Origin: Styela clava
Lineage: Eukaryota; Chordata; Ascidiacea; Stolidobranchia; Styelidae
Assembly: GCF_964204865.1 (NCBI RefSeq)
Contig: NC_135255.1
Location: 3,968,001 to 4,032,000 of the forward strand
DNA: 64,000 nt
Direction: 5' to 3'
Positions 15,401-27,800 of the stretch are shown here, one piece after another. Position 1 is the first letter of the stretch. Every line of letters starts with the position of its first letter. The translations under genes were made by a program, and so were the position numbers. The notes beneath the pieces were generated by a model that was given only the letters and a program-made list of their open reading frames with translations, searched no databases and was not told the origin of the DNA.

Positions 15401-18400
15401 TGATATTATCCAATTTTCTTATGCCAATTTATCATCTGACAGATCAAAGATGCAGTTGCTAATGACAGTACTGTAGATATCGATCCATTCAAACCAAATG
15501 ACGATGATGAGAATGTACAAGTTGAATTCGATTTACAACTTCCTCCTAATGATTCATCAATTGCACCTGATCTACAAGAGAAAGCTAGGGAATATGAAGA
15601 TTTTGATGGACTTGGAATCTTGAAAGATGACATGATTATCAGAGGTAGAAATATTGTTGTTCATTTGTTGATTGCTATTGTTTTAGTCTAGTGACACATC
15701 AAACATTTTACCATTAATAATTTTTCACTAGTTCCTGGACCATTCCTGCCACCAGAAACCTTGACAGCACCTGAATATACAGGATACTTTGTTGTAGATG
15801 GCCTCAGTACAGGACAAGTTGTAGAAACATGGAAAGATGTTGATTCACCGGTCTCTCAAGAGCTTGCATATCCATTGTTTGATACTGTAAGAATCAAATC
15901 TCATTTATATTTTGTTATGATGCGTTTCTAATTGATTGTGTATTAGAATTAGAATAGAATAGGCATTTCCTATTTATCTCAGACAGGAAAAAGCCAGCCA
16001 AAATGGCCAATTGATTTTATGTCAACCACAAATTTTGTTTATTTACTAGTCCAGGTAAGGTGTGGAAATAGGCAAAAAGTTAACTGTTAACTATGCAAGG
16101 ACTTTGATGCAAAAAGTTTGCTTTTAATATCCAATTGTAAATCATTAGACATACTTTCAGTTCAGCTGCTTTTCCTAATTTTTGTGGCCACGTTGGTTTC
16201 TTGTATTCCTGAAGAAATGATGTTGTTCATCTACATTGTGAATTTTCTTGACTCCCGTGGTTTATTTCTGACTAATTTTTCATTCCTTTTAAAACTTAGC
16301 TGGCATTGTTTCATTTTCTTTGTTGTTTTTTGAGTGAAAACAAATTATGCTCAATTGTAATTTTGTTTATTTCAACTTTTCATTTTAGGTTGATGATCTT
16401 CCGTTTACAGTTAATTTCCAATATGTAGAACCTGTGGATCGTCAATCAGTGAAACTGCACTTTTTCTTAAATAAATGTAAGATTTATATATTTTGTAAAT
16501 AAAAACATTAATAATGTTTTCTAAGAAGAAAAAGGATGATAAAGCTATTACACTAAATTTTGAATTACTTTGTATGCTTGATATGACAATTTTAATATTT
16601 TTTATATCCTCTTCACAAACTCATTATCTCATTATTTTGGCAGTTTTTGAGCCCACGAGTGTTGTCAATGTATACTTGGATTTGATGTGGACTGCAAAAG
16701 CGAAAAACTACACATTAAATGACTTGCAACTTGCCAATAGTCGTATCTTTGCAGGGCATGTTGTGCTTACACAGAATGTTACCGAAGACAAAGCAATCCA
16801 AAGGGTTAGTGTGATGATCAGTAGACATTGAATGTTGAAATGAATCTCAAATAATGCTTATATTTTAATTAATTTAGCTCAGGGATGCACTTGGAAATGA
16901 TACCATAGTAGAACCATTCGAAAAGGGCAATGAACCAGATTTATTATACTGGGAGAAAGACATTAGTGATATTGTTGAAAATTATCCGGATATGTCTAGT
17001 GGTAAGTATTACGAGGCAATAAATGACTTATCTTTTTATTGACGGCTACTGTCCTTATCATGGGTATGATGACCTTATGGTTACAACATTGGACTTGACT
17101 AAGTTAGCATCAAAGGTTATGAATCTTGGGCTAAAATACCATGCCCACCACCACACCAGAGATCAATATGTTTGGTAGACAATGTGGACCAGAATGATTC
17201 CGGTTTTTCCAAATTTATAGAAGCTCTTTACCTAACAGTCACTGCTTGTACATAACCATGTTTGGAGTAGATGGCAAATCAAACGTATACAGGAAATACT
17301 ATTTCTTCTAAGAAGAACTTTACTTTGTTTAGTATTCATTTTTAATGATTTTCTTCTCTATTCAGGTTTTGGAAGTGGTGTTGATACTGGTAGTGGTGTA
17401 ACCTCTATTCCAGAAGAAAGTCCAACAATAATCCAGTTTAAAATATCGGGTCCTAAAAACGAACCTATCATGCCAGATAAAGTCCAGGAAGATTTAACGA
17501 GTGCTGTAATAGATAACAACATGGACGTATTTGATCCCAAAACACTGCAGGCATATGGTAAGCCTATATAGAAATATAGTAAGATTATATTTTGGTTAAA
17601 TATGTATCATGTTTTTTGCAGTTTGTTCCATTTTGACAGCTTTTTATAACTTCATAATATTTCGAAAATAAATTAATGTTTTGAATAATCCTGCTGCTCT
17701 ATGTGATCATCAACATATGTATCTTATTTTTTTAGTAAAACCACCAAAGCCACAAAAATTGAGTAAGTAATTGTTTTATTTTTATTATTATTAAGTTATT
17801 CTGTTGATTTCTTGTTTGTAATTACTGAAAAACATACTGCTCACTCAATTATTATCAAATGGAAGAAAGGCATGAGTCTGGATTCAAGGCTCGAATTGAC
17901 AGTCAACTCGACTGTTCTGATTTTTTTAAAGTCAAAAAAATTACATTTGTTGTTTCAATAATGCATTTAATTTACCAGTTAGGTATTACCAGTATATATT
18001 TTAATGTAAATTAATCTATTCAACAGCTGCGCTCATTCCTGGTAATGTTGTCCTTGAAGCGAAAGATGTTGAAAAGTTCTCCGATAACCAAGATGATATT
18101 GAAGACTTTGTATTGGGAATGGTTCGTATTTATTTTATTTTTTTATTTCATCTATAGCCGACAATTCAGAATTTCATTCATATTTTTGAATAAGTATCTA
18201 ACGCATAAATTAAATGATGCACGAAGTTTTGGTAGCAAACAATATCCTTTACATGTCATGAGGAGCTTCGAAATAATTTTTTTTTAAATATCAATTACTA
18301 GATTTTTTCATTCCATTTATATACATTGCTTGTAGCAATATGGAATGTGTGAGGCTATAATTTTACTATTCAGTCAAATTTTAGGAATGTTGAAGTTGCT

Positions 18401-20145
18401 GATTGTAATATCTTTTTCTCACAGTTTTATATGACAAACTATTATTGTATTTTGCTTTGCAACCTTCAACTTGCAAAATGTTTTACAGGTTAACAATGCA
18501 TTTGGAGACAGATACATGGTAGCAGATACATTTATACAACTCTTCCCAGAAGATGCAGATGATAGCTGCGATGATCTCAAGAAAAATAAAACACGGGTTA
18601 GAGATGTTTCTTACATGAATGAGAAATTTTCATTTTTAAATTATATTTTCGGCTGTTTTGCCCACATTTGCTATGACTCAGTAGTTTTACCATCAAACTA
18701 ACCACCATTCGTCGATGTCTAAATCAGGTATGTAATTTGTTGGCTAGTTATTTGTTTATACAATGCATGGAAATGGTTGAAGGAGGGCGCCGTAACCAGT
18801 CAATAATTATGGCCTCATGACAACAAGTAGTTCAGAAACGCTATCTTAGATAATGACCTGTCTCGGTATTCTAACTTCTATCTCTTAAAATACAATAAGC
18901 AACCGCAACTTAAATATGTAGTCATTGTTATCATGTTTATGCCACACAATTTATACCAATATAATGTTTCCAGGTTGGATTTTCTCTTGTGCATCGACGT
19001 GGTACATCCACCAGTACACCAAATGAGTTACAAATAGAAATCCGAAGCAGACATGGCAAAAAGATCGAATTTGCTCATGGAGTTATACCAAGAAAGAAGA
19101 TCTTCATAGGAAGTATGTTTGATCGTTCCATTGATTGCATTTTGTATTAATTATTTCGTTGTTGATTGTGAATGCAGCAAGTTACGACTAAAGTGTTTCC
19201 CAATACTGTATTTAAAATGTAAATAAGCTTTCCTCTTTGCCAATAAATCATCAGCCATAACAATAAATATAGGTTGAATAGATATCAACGTATGCTGGAG
19301 AAAAATGTAAACATCCAAAATACCATATTTATAGAATTATGTTGCCGACATCTGCCTACTACTTATTCTTGCAAAATGTGATATTTAGATAGGGTTGGTG
19401 TCATGGTTAGAGCATACAGTTTCAATGTTGTTTTCGTTTGGAATGACATCACAACGAAGGGAATCATTTTTTTCTAACAATGTCAATAACTAACCATCTC
19501 TTTATGTTTCAGTCCAAAATCCTTGCGACAGTCCGTTTACAAATGATTGTGGGGCAAGAGCTTTGTGTTTTGGATATGTCAGCAATCAAACATATACTTG
19601 TGAATGTAAAGCTGGATTTATTGATCAATCTCCTAGTGTTGAATTACCAGGAAGATGCTGTGGCCTTAAATGTAAGTTGTCACACACAATGTATTTAACT
19701 GGACCAACAAATGCTTAGAATTAAAGTATAAACGCTATATTATTATTACTTTCAGTGAGAGAATCCGGACTGCAGATCGTCTACATCTTGATCATCTTAG
19801 CTTGCCTAATGTTAATCGTGATATTTGCTCTCATTTATGCTGCATACCTGAAATTTGCAAAGTAAGCACATGCTCATTATAAATCAAATAATAGTTATAA
19901 ATTAGTCAGTGACTAGAGACTTAAGTTTTTCTAAGAATTTGTGGTAAGATTACAAATCTATGGATGTATTGTTTGTCCTGCGATAAAATGCGCATTTCCT
20001 GTACGATATTTGTAATAATTTTGCTATATTTAATTATGTTCTTTCTGTATATGTAAGCAATTTCATTTACAATTTTTCTATTTTTAGACAAGGGAATTAT
20101 AACCCCCCTAAAGATGACGATTTGCAACAACAAGTACAAGTCTAA
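1..20145 (+). CDS. Giant SEA-domain array / EGF / transmembrane protein gene (5' end outside window)
   Basis: I do not recognise this as a named gene. Fifty-two GT-AG exons join in one continuous frame of about 2,440 codons, entering the window inside an exon and ending at TAA 20143-20145. The protein is a tandem array of SEA-type folds (extracellular alpha/beta modules known from mucins and adhesion receptors), then an EGF-like exon, a single hydrophobic helix and a tail of about 25 residues, so it is a type I membrane protein with a long ectodomain. Many N-x-S/T sites fit extracellular exposure. SEA identity rests on the repeated order strand, helix, strand, strand (x-TEVHF-x), helix, strand. 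No GSVVV-type autocleavage motif is seen. Exons were placed by splice signals plus phase, and every junction is consistent. The signal peptide and start lie upstream of the window. Convergent with the Dispatched homologue. Confidence 0.85.
536..2199 (+). repeat. SEA module 1 (subtype I, five exons)
   Basis: Exons A 536-657, B 734-903, C 1207-1413, D 1493-1620, E 2107-2199. A plus B form one SEA fold, with NGKIEFT in A and VDYFSPTEND in B. The start of C supplies the last strand of that fold. The rest of C plus D and E form a second fold, with FLGELYL in C, KTEVHFNLTM in D and DTFNITVILDEP in E. Junction phases after A, B, C, D and E are 0, 2, 2, 1 and 1. Confidence 0.8.
2540..4354 (+). repeat. 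SEA module 2 (subtype II, five exons)
   Basis: Exons A 2540-2673, B 2801-2967, C 3399-3623, D 3917-4053, E 4262-4354. Same exon order and phases as module 1 but a different sequence class: B carries GLTTHFVI, C carries PSKRELYFEIDL instead of the FLGE signature, and D carries KLVADIDLP in place of the TEVHF strand. Modules 6 and 7 share these features. Confidence 0.8.
4434..6293 (+). repeat. SEA module 3 (subtype I, five exons)
   Basis: Exons A 4434-4555, B 4963-5111, C 5345-5584, D 5732-5862, E 6216-6293. Key matches to module 4 are QYFSP and NFEIFW in B, FLGE in C, KTEVHFKVLMEKN in D, PFKMTKQYRQLLEN in D and DTFNITVIVDAPP in E. Modules 3 and 4 look like the most similar pair in the array and may be a recent duplication. 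Confidence 0.8.
6388..7807 (+). repeat. SEA module 4 (subtype I, five exons)
   Basis: Exons A 6388-6512, B 6593-6765, C 7038-7262, D 7491-7621, E 7733-7807. B reads QYFSPGDNQDELVSHFEIFW. C has FLGECVLYG, D has ETEVHFEVFMAKN then PFKMTEQYRDLLENN, and E has STFNISVLIDPP. These match module 3 and the module 0 remnant closely. All junction phases follow the common pattern. Confidence 0.82.
7896..10489 (+). repeat. SEA module 5 (subtype I, five exons)
   Basis: Exons A 7896-8050, B 8827-9032, C 9535-9738, D 9829-9959, E 10409-10489. A starts with YYNGEIVF; B has QPDYFGP and LQFGVWS; C has SFVGELYLF; D has KTEVHFSLTMGEN and PFEMTRKFR; E has NTFNISVLLD. The B acceptor at 8826 has a weak pyrimidine tract, but it is the only one that keeps phase 0. 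The A-B intron is unusually long and holds a MITE-like insertion (8197-8544). Confidence 0.78.
8197..8544. mobile_element. Candidate MITE in the module 5 A-B intron
   Basis: About 348 bases whose ends are imperfect inverted repeats. The left end reads CGCATATCCGCCTATATAAGCC; the reverse complement of the right end begins CGTATATATCCTCGCATA and also ends in TAAGCC. A second pair (GGCTTATACGCGAG, TCGGCTCATACGC) lies inside. The flanks show no clear target duplication. No coding potential. Confidence 0.5.
10569..12448 (+). repeat. SEA module 6 (subtype II, five exons)
   Basis: Exons A 10569-10687, B 11080-11261, C 11661-11846, D 11997-12130, E 12386-12448. Subtype II marks are SWVEAC in A, VQYFAP and GLTAHFVI in B, PTTREFFFEALLEM in C, and LLKIVNKIYMP followed by PFMLTRRLR in D. 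Phases follow the common pattern. Confidence 0.8.
12550..13868 (+). repeat. SEA module 7 (subtype II, D and E exons fused)
   Basis: Exons A 12550-12671, B 12857-13050, C 13270-13473, fused D+E 13669-13868. A has FNGKISFP and SWVDASKDN; B has PQYFSP and GLTGYFLLL; C has TPRQLYFEAYLD; the last exon has LKIVANISLP, PFKMTADLRGLM and the E-type strand DTVNVTSYVLPP. The phase-1 intron between D and E is absent here only, so module 7 has four exons. Confidence 0.8.
13975..17001 (+). repeat. Diverged SEA-like tail of the array
   Basis: Exons 13975-14090, 14415-14622, 15037-15146, 15443-15644, 15732-15886, 16389-16476, 16644-16804 and 16878-17001. They are acidic and much less conserved, but the pairs repeat the A/B logic: a phase 1-to-0 exon with a strand and helix start (such as DFIGNFTMDYD), then a phase 0-to-1 exon with the central strands (VEVQYFEHTPEG, VQVEFDLQLPP, VNFQYVEP). 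I read them as three to four degenerate SEA folds. Exon borders are firm; the fold calls are inference. Confidence 0.65.
17366..19112 (+). other. Membrane-proximal exons of the SEA-array gene
   Basis: Exons 17366-17557, 17736-17762, 18027-18121, 18489-18596 and 18974-19112, all in frame. The first opens with a Gly/Ser-rich stretch and contains TIIQFKISGP. The 27-nt second exon encodes only VKPPKPQKL, a proline/lysine hinge. The last three could form one more degenerate SEA fold, with strands around VVLEAKDVE, VADTFIQLFPED and LQIEIRSRHGKK. The fold assignment is weak; the splice junctions are consistent. Confidence 0.6.
19513..19671 (+). other. EGF-like domain exon
   Basis: One exon flanked by phase-1 introns, the usual arrangement for shuffled extracellular modules. 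The cysteine pattern CDSPFTNDC, ALC, CECKAGF and RCC fits an EGF-like domain with an extra terminal cysteine. It sits just before the membrane helix, as in several SEA-EGF membrane mucins. No full calcium-binding consensus is visible. Confidence 0.75.
19756..20145 (+). other. Transmembrane helix and cytoplasmic tail exons
   Basis: Exon 19756-19861 encodes a hydrophobic run starting LQIVYILIILACLML and ending ALIYAAYLKFAK, long enough for one membrane span with a basic stop-transfer end. Exon 20088-20145 adds GNYNPPKDDDLQQQVQV and the TAA stop. The tail carries no recognised signalling domain; PP and acidic clusters are the only notable elements. Confidence 0.85.
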
Positions 20146-20184
20146 AGAAATATCCAATTGTCAAGTTAAAATTTAGTTTGAGAA

Positions 20185-20190
20185 AATAAA
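20185..20190 (+). terminator. Polyadenylation signal of the SEA-array gene
   Basis: AATAAA about 40 bases after the stop, inside AAATAAATAAA and followed by a TTGTTATTTTCTTTTGTT stretch that could be the downstream U/GU-rich element. It implies a very short 3' UTR. Confidence 0.6.
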
Positions 20191-21895
20191 TAAATCTTGT
20201 TATTTTCTTTTGTTCCAGCAATTTGCAGTGCCGAATATTTTATCAAATGATTATTAAATATTGCCATTTTAAAGTGCACTTATCAATCAATAATTGTCAA
20301 ATTTTAATGCAGCCATATTCTATTATTTTAAGATAGAATTTTATATAAAATATAGTCATGCTCATATTAAACTGGGAAATAAATAACAAATTAATAAAAA
20401 TGAGTCTTCTGAGAAAACACCAAGTAAAAAGTGTCAAATAATCACATCGCAACCGGCTTTGAAGCTATTTTAATATCGAATGCTAAGGTACCGTAATATT
20501 GTGCTGCCGATTGCACCAAGATAAATACCAACAAGTATACAACGATGTGCAGTTGTGCAAATACAAGCCCACGTGTCACATTGATGAAATTGGCATGTGT
20601 TTCAAAACTTTTTGTTGTCTATTTTGATGTCAATAAAGTGAATGGCTATCCCATAACTATATGTAAATCCTATCCTATAACCCTTCCAAAACCAGGACAG
20701 TGGCACAACACAACACTAGAACTATTATTGTAACCCAATCTCAACAAATGTGGCACTGTTAAATGGTCAAGGCATGCGTCTATGCCGGTGCTCCCCGCGA
20801 CAAATGTCATATTTTGTACCCATAGAACCGCTGCTATATCCCAATCGATATACTGATGTTTCAGGCTCAAGTGTTTGGCGTATGCTATAGCACATTATTT
20901 TTTCTTAATTTGGTTGGCTTTTACAAAATGCATTATATAGGGCTTGCCAAAAAAATAAGTTTAAAATTTCTGATACATGTCTTTGAAACCTGTGTTTCTG
21001 AATTTTTCGTCCATAGTTGTTAAAGACAGAACATTAATACAAGGGTTCCCTAAAGTTATAACTCCCAACTAAACGATCGCCTATCTCGCATGACTAGATT
21101 TTATTACAGTGGAACTACACAATTTATTGGATATCAACTACCGGTAAAACCCTTCTCAAGTTTGAAATACACAAGAAAAAAGGCGTTGAACGTTAGAGTG
21201 TACATAATATTATTGAGTAAAAAAGACAATAAAAAACTGAAAATCCATGATTGGGTAATTATTGATTATATTCAATGCAAAATAAAAGTTAATTATACTA
21301 GTTGAAATAATCCATCACATACATGTTATTTTCAATATTGACAAAAAGAAATAATCTCCATTTATAAAACAAATAAGACAAACCATATTCTGCCACAATG
21401 TATAAAATATATATATATTTATATGAAGAGCAAGTCGAAAGCACAAAATGGTCAAAATCACTAACACACAAGAGGAAAAAGAACAAGGTTCTAGTGGATA
21501 TAGAAGGTTAAGCTTGTTGCAGGAGACAGAAAAAAACTGCAATCAGTTATTAATTTCATAATGATTAGTTACAGTAATCAGTATCACGTGTCTATAAAAA
21601 TCGCAACTGTACTTTATTATACCTCAGTTACTCAAAACAAAATTGCCAACGGTAATCAACAATATCGAAATCTTTAACAACAATTAGGGCATGCCAGCCA
21701 GAACAGATATTGTCAAATTAGATAACAATCGCCCTCCCATCTCTAGCATGCATACATTTCACTCAATCCCAAAACAGCCAAGTTTTCAGTGATTTCACGA
21801 AGAACACTGGAACAGGTTTCAAACTGGTAGGTACACAATGAATAATTCAAAGCAATACTATGAGAAAAATTGTGTAATAGGATGTTTCAATTTCG
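20191..21895. other. Convergent intergenic region
   Basis: Lies between the 3' ends of the SEA-array gene and the Dispatched homologue. The last part is probably the 3' UTR of the minus-strand gene: TTTATT at 21613-21618 reads as AATAAA on the minus strand, about 280 bases past its stop. A short TA-rich tract is near 21410. Nothing else recognised. Confidence 0.5.
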
Positions 21896-24800
21896 TTAGG
21901 TAGATGTGCAAGATGACATTTCAATTACTGTAACGGAATGACTATCAGAAGAAGTTCTGTTTTTGTCAGAGCATGTTTTGCTACATTTAGAAGTTGAAGA
22001 TTCATTTTTTAATTCAGTTCTATTGGATCTCTTTCTTTTGGAACAGATTTTACATTGTCTGCAACAGCAAGCAGACAAATGGCCACAGTTATTTTCTGGA
22101 CCAATAGTGCTGCACAATGCTTGAAAAAAATAGGTTCCATAAAACCAACTCACACCCATGACCAGCATAAGAAAAATTCCAAATTTATAATAAGCAGTCA
22201 CTTGAGCAGGCAGCATGCACAAACCTGCCAAAAAGGTCGTCAAAGCAGCAAGAGCTATCGCAGGTCCCATGGTGCTGGCCGCATGTTCAACCCTAGATGT
22301 TCTGTCTTGCTTGGGTGCAAGTAAGTATGCCACTGCATAATGAACTGTAAAATCGACGCTGAGCCCAATGGCAATGGAGATAGTAACTGACTCGAGGATG
22401 TTTAGTTCCCAGCCCATGAGAACTAACACACCTACTGTTACGAATATTGTAAATGCGATTGTCAGATTCGCTAAGATTGTGATGGTTATGTTAAACGTTG
22501 TTAAAATTAAAGCGACACACACAACACCCATAGAAAGTCCTATCGCTGTAATGGTGCCTTTATAAAGCCCAAGTTGAAGGGAATGAAACTCCAAATCACT
22601 GATAAACCAGGCATCTTCCCTAAGACCAGGTGGTGCATCTTCTAACTCCTTATTCAGCCAAGTTTCAATAGTGTCGTAAAATTCTGCGACCTCTACATAT
22701 GAACCAGTGTAAGGTTGAGAGCTTGGAAATTCAATGATAACTGCACGTAGTGTGTCATTGGTGTCATATCTAAACAAAAAATCAAATAGTTATTAACGAA
22801 AACTATGGAACTGTCATTGTTCATTAAAACAAATATATGGCGATATACCCAGCTTGCTTTATTTTCTGATAACTGTAATAGAAGTAAACAAAGTTTCAAC
22901 TTTGGAAATTATGAGAATAATCTCTATAAATAAATTAAACATGACCAAATTCGAAATGTATATCAAATAATGGAATACAATTTAAAAAAAAAAAATTTTT
23001 TCAGTATAAATTCATTTCAGGCTACGAAATATTCAAGTTTGAACATCACAGCCTATAGCTTTAAATCTTATCACAAAAAACAAACATTTTTTGATCAATC
23101 TTGCAAATACCGCATTGTTATGTTATACTTCACACAAAATTCTTCAGTTTAGTTGATCAAAGTCAAAGTTCCAAATGCCTCTTGTAAATTCAAAAGGCCG
23201 TGAAATGAAAAATAAAGACTGTTTGTGAAAAGATATTTTGTTAAGTGGCAAGGTCAGCGTTGACCTACTTTGGACTATAATTTTAAGTATAAAGTAGAGA
23301 TTGTAAAAACTGAAATATATATTATTCCCCAGTAATTCTGAAAATTTTTTTGGAATATTGAATCTACTGTATTCAGTAAGGTGCCATATTCAAAGAATTT
23401 GCACAAATCACTGTATATTTATGAACATATTGATATTAGTGTAGAGAAGTGAGGCTTAACACACTTGTATTAGTTACCCTATTTTCTCCAGTTATCTAAG
23501 GCCAAACAAAGCCTATTCTTAGTCTGATATCAGGTGTCTATAGCTCAAAATTATTTACAATTATCACAATTGAAATACTAAATGAATCATCAAATCAAGA
23601 ATTTGATACATAGAATATACCCAATTGAATTTTGAATGTATTTGATGTTTTATTCATTTTGTACAACCATGATATGGTACTCAGTATACCGTTAAAAAAA
23701 GAGATCAGGTACTCTGAGTGACTTATTCAAATGGAAATATGTTAAAATATATTATGAACAAATTATTTTATTGAAAATAGATGGTTATTACGTCGGTCCA
23801 ACTGCGTTAATAACAAAACAAAATTTCTTGGCAGAAGCATTTAAATAAAGACCAAGCTACAAACCCAAAGATATGAAACTACGGTCGTTCCGATAGTATT
23901 ATCTCTTTTAATTAACTGCTCAGAACTGCTTGTCTGAAATCTTGTTTAGGGAAAAGGTATGAAATGAAAACGCTCTAATAAAATTGGAATTAATGAGTTT
24001 ACAAAAAGCACAAACATTGACGCCAAACTCAATGTCTTAAACTATTTGTAACAAACAAAATATGAAGTCATCATTGCAATAAGTCTTGTGTAATGTCACC
24101 AGTATGAGACATGTGGTCTGTAATTTTAGGACCATACTTTTGTACTAAAATAGGCCACTTTATTACCTATATAAGAATCAATGACTGGTTCAAATTGGGT
24201 CATTTTACTTTGCCTCAAATATGTTATTGCTTGTAGTATTGATGAATGCAGTGCACTGAAATACAGTGATTAAAATGTGGTTTGGCAAGAAATGCAGTCA
24301 CTCAGGAGTCAGACAGGAAATATACATCATTCAAAGTTGATCTGCTTAACTTGGAAGGATGTCTGTACTATTATTTCCTCCATTACTATGATTCATGCTT
24401 CCGAATCAATAAAAAATTGAATGAAATTGAAATTTTTTCCCTATATTTCAAATTTCCTCAAGTTTATTAAACAACTGTACATACTAGTAATATAGCATAG
24501 GTACATTTTTCTAAAATAAGCAATATTGGGATTTCTGATAATTAGAAAATCGAAAATACTATTTTATGTACATTTGATACTGAAGCAAGAACCCAATAGG
24601 TGAAGAACGCCAACTATTTAAAAATGGACAACGTGACAAGACAACAAAACAAACTTTACCAGTTCCAAAATATTTATAACAAGATTAGAACTTCATAGCA
24701 TCACTAAGCCATCATGGATTGATCAGGGCCAAAAGTTGCATTACTAATTGTTTACACCTACGCCAATCCAGCAAATCCGCTAATACATGAAGGAGTCCCT

Positions 24801-27800
24801 ACCTAATCCCTGCTTAAGCTTACATCAACATCTAGCATTATGACCACAGTAACAACCAATACCCAACTTGAAGTGACTAAAAAATAATTTCATATATTTC
24901 GTATAAATTATAAAGTTGAATATAAAAAAGTGTCAAAGGAATTGAAATTCTGAATGTTAACAGATATTAACACATAGCTTACCATACTTCTCCACCAGAT
25001 ATAAACTCATTTTCAATCAGGCTTTAGTGAATGATGAGAGTAAAGTACAAAATTTATTTTAACATTAAACATAGATACTTGCCAGCAAAAATTACCAATT
25101 GTTACCAAATAAAACAAACATACAATTAAATAAATAACAATTTAAAATGAAGTCAACAAACCTTGGTCCTGGAGTCATTCGATCTAAACGTATGCCTGGC
25201 GTATTTGAAACACGTAGAACAGCTTTTTTCAAACATTTGTTGAAAACCGAAGGTGAATATGGGAAAGTACTTCCTTTGCAACAAGGAGTGTAATCAACTC
25301 CATCGACAAGACATGCCACAGAATCCATCCACTTTTTGAAAGCTTCAATGAAACACATTCTAAACAAAATAAGGTACTTGATTCAAGTATCTCAATGGCA
25401 ACTCAATATACAAGAGTAGAATATAGATTTAATAAGCCAGCAATGATAACATACAAGATATATACAAAAACAATTTAACAATCTGGTCCTAAGAATGAAT
25501 ACGCCACTGAACAGAAAAGAATTTTTCAAAATATGTGGCTGATACCCATTGGCATAGGTACTGGAGCTCACAACTTTAAAGCTTTAGCAATTATCACTAA
25601 AATTTCATTTTCAAAAAGAATGACCTTCACATGAGGTGACTTTCGAACTAAAAAAACAACCACCCCTCAGACTTCATTTAGTCTTGCTAGGACAAGGCGA
25701 ACAAGACAGTAATTGAAAGCAAAGGCTACATTTTTAGAACATTCAAGTACCATACATGGGCAAGTAAAATCATCTTACCTAAAATCTTGATAATCATCTC
25801 CAGTCGACTTGTAAAAATCCTGTTCTTGTATCTTTTTACAAAACTGAAGAAGCCAGGATTGACTTCGGGGATCTGACATGTTGAAGTATTGACTGAAGAC
25901 AAGATTACCTCTGTTGTCAGGGTCTAATGGATTTCCATTGTCTGTGGGTGTAATCCCGAAAATAATAGTGACGGGCATATATCCCAGTCCCCTTTTTTCA
26001 AAAGCAAACATCTCAGAGTGGCTTTGTGTATACATTTCAAATGGGTGTGACGATTTGAAATATTGAAAATATGAACTTGTGGTAGGTAACCGCAATTTCG
26101 GATTAACAAAAATTACAAAACAACCACCAAAAGCAATAATAGTGCCAAAAGCAAGCCAAAACCAACGCCATTTCACTATGAGGAAAACTTGTAATTTATG
26201 GAAAAATACCCTGCTTGCTTCGTCAAACTTCTTTTTGATATATCCACAAGTGTTTCTTCTTGTTTGGAAACATTGAAATAATTTTGTGTATAGGTCAGAA
26301 AAGTTTCTTTCGTGTATAATAACAGCAGCCGGAAGCCATGTAACACATAAAAATAAATTCATAAGCACAGTGAGTCCAGTGTAAATCCCAAAACATTTGA
26401 TCGCTGTGACAGTGCTGGCAAAGTTCGATAAAAATGCAGCAGCAGTAGTCATTCCGGTTACAAACATAGATCTTGCTGCATGTTTGATTGTGACTTTCGT
26501 TATAACACCAAGTCTTCTATTGCTTGGTTTTCCGGTAATTGCTTTCTTTTTGAGAAAAAAACCTGCTTCTAGATTGTCTCTTTCTTTATAAGTCTTCCAT
26601 GCACTACAGTATACTAAAACATTGTCAGCACCAATACCAACCATCACCATTATTGCAGTCAAATTCATGAATGGAAAGTGAGAAAATTCAAATATAACGG
26701 AATAAAGAAAGTAAGACATGAAAAGAGAACTAACAGAAGCTATAATGCTCATTAAAGTGATAAAAACTGAACCAGTATAAATAACAATGATAAGCATTAC
26801 TATCACCATGGCGACAATAGGGTAAATACCATCATTTTTCAAAGCATCATCAAACACTCTATCTTTCAAACCAAAATCAATACCAGTAACTTTAACCATA
26901 GAACCATCACCTAATCGTGGTGACATGAAGCTTTGATAATACAACTGAGCTAAATGTTTGCCCCCCTTGAGAGCAGGTAAAAATACTGCAGTACGTGACA
27001 ATTGAAAATCTAGGTTATCTTCTTGAAGAATATTTTGAAGAAAATTTGTATCAGTGAGGTAGTGAAAAATAGAAAATACTGCATCATATTTAACACATTT
27101 CCGAGGAATCTCAGGGCATAAATTGGCACTTCTAGAATCTGCTTCAGCTCTCATATCCCAGCAATAACTAGTTAATGAATTATTTGAATAAAAAGGTGCA
27201 CAATCTCTTAGAAGTCCTGATATTTTGTGTAGGTTTGCGTCTTTTATTTCTTCACATTTTGGAAGACCAGATAAAAATGCTACATAGTTGGAAAGAGATA
27301 GGGTTGGACAACACGTTGAAGCATCCTAAATAAAATAATAAAGTGACAGAATTAAACAAATATTCACATCTTATCAATAGCACGCTATTCTAAACTTCTT
27401 CCTAAATGTATTCCCGGCACTCCAGGATTGTGTGTACCAATATAGTAACTAATTTTGTTCGCCTACTTTTCATCAAGTTGTGTAAAGGGAGTGAAACCTA
27501 TGGGCAGGGGATATACTGTAAGGCCTAGATGAAGAGAGTTTGATGAAAAAATCAATGGCCAAGCAATATACAGCCGATCGACCAATACACAATAATAACT
27601 GTTCTATTTTAATTAGATTGAAATAGCAAATATCAAAAATTTGAAAAAAAAGAAATAAGACTCCAAGCGACTTCTTCTATCTTAGAGTACTGAAAATTTG
27701 TAATCAATTGGTAGCTATAAGTTGCGAGAAAATTGATTTTTTTCACCAACTACAAGAATAACAACAACAACAGCTAAGCAAAATGATCCACATGTACACC

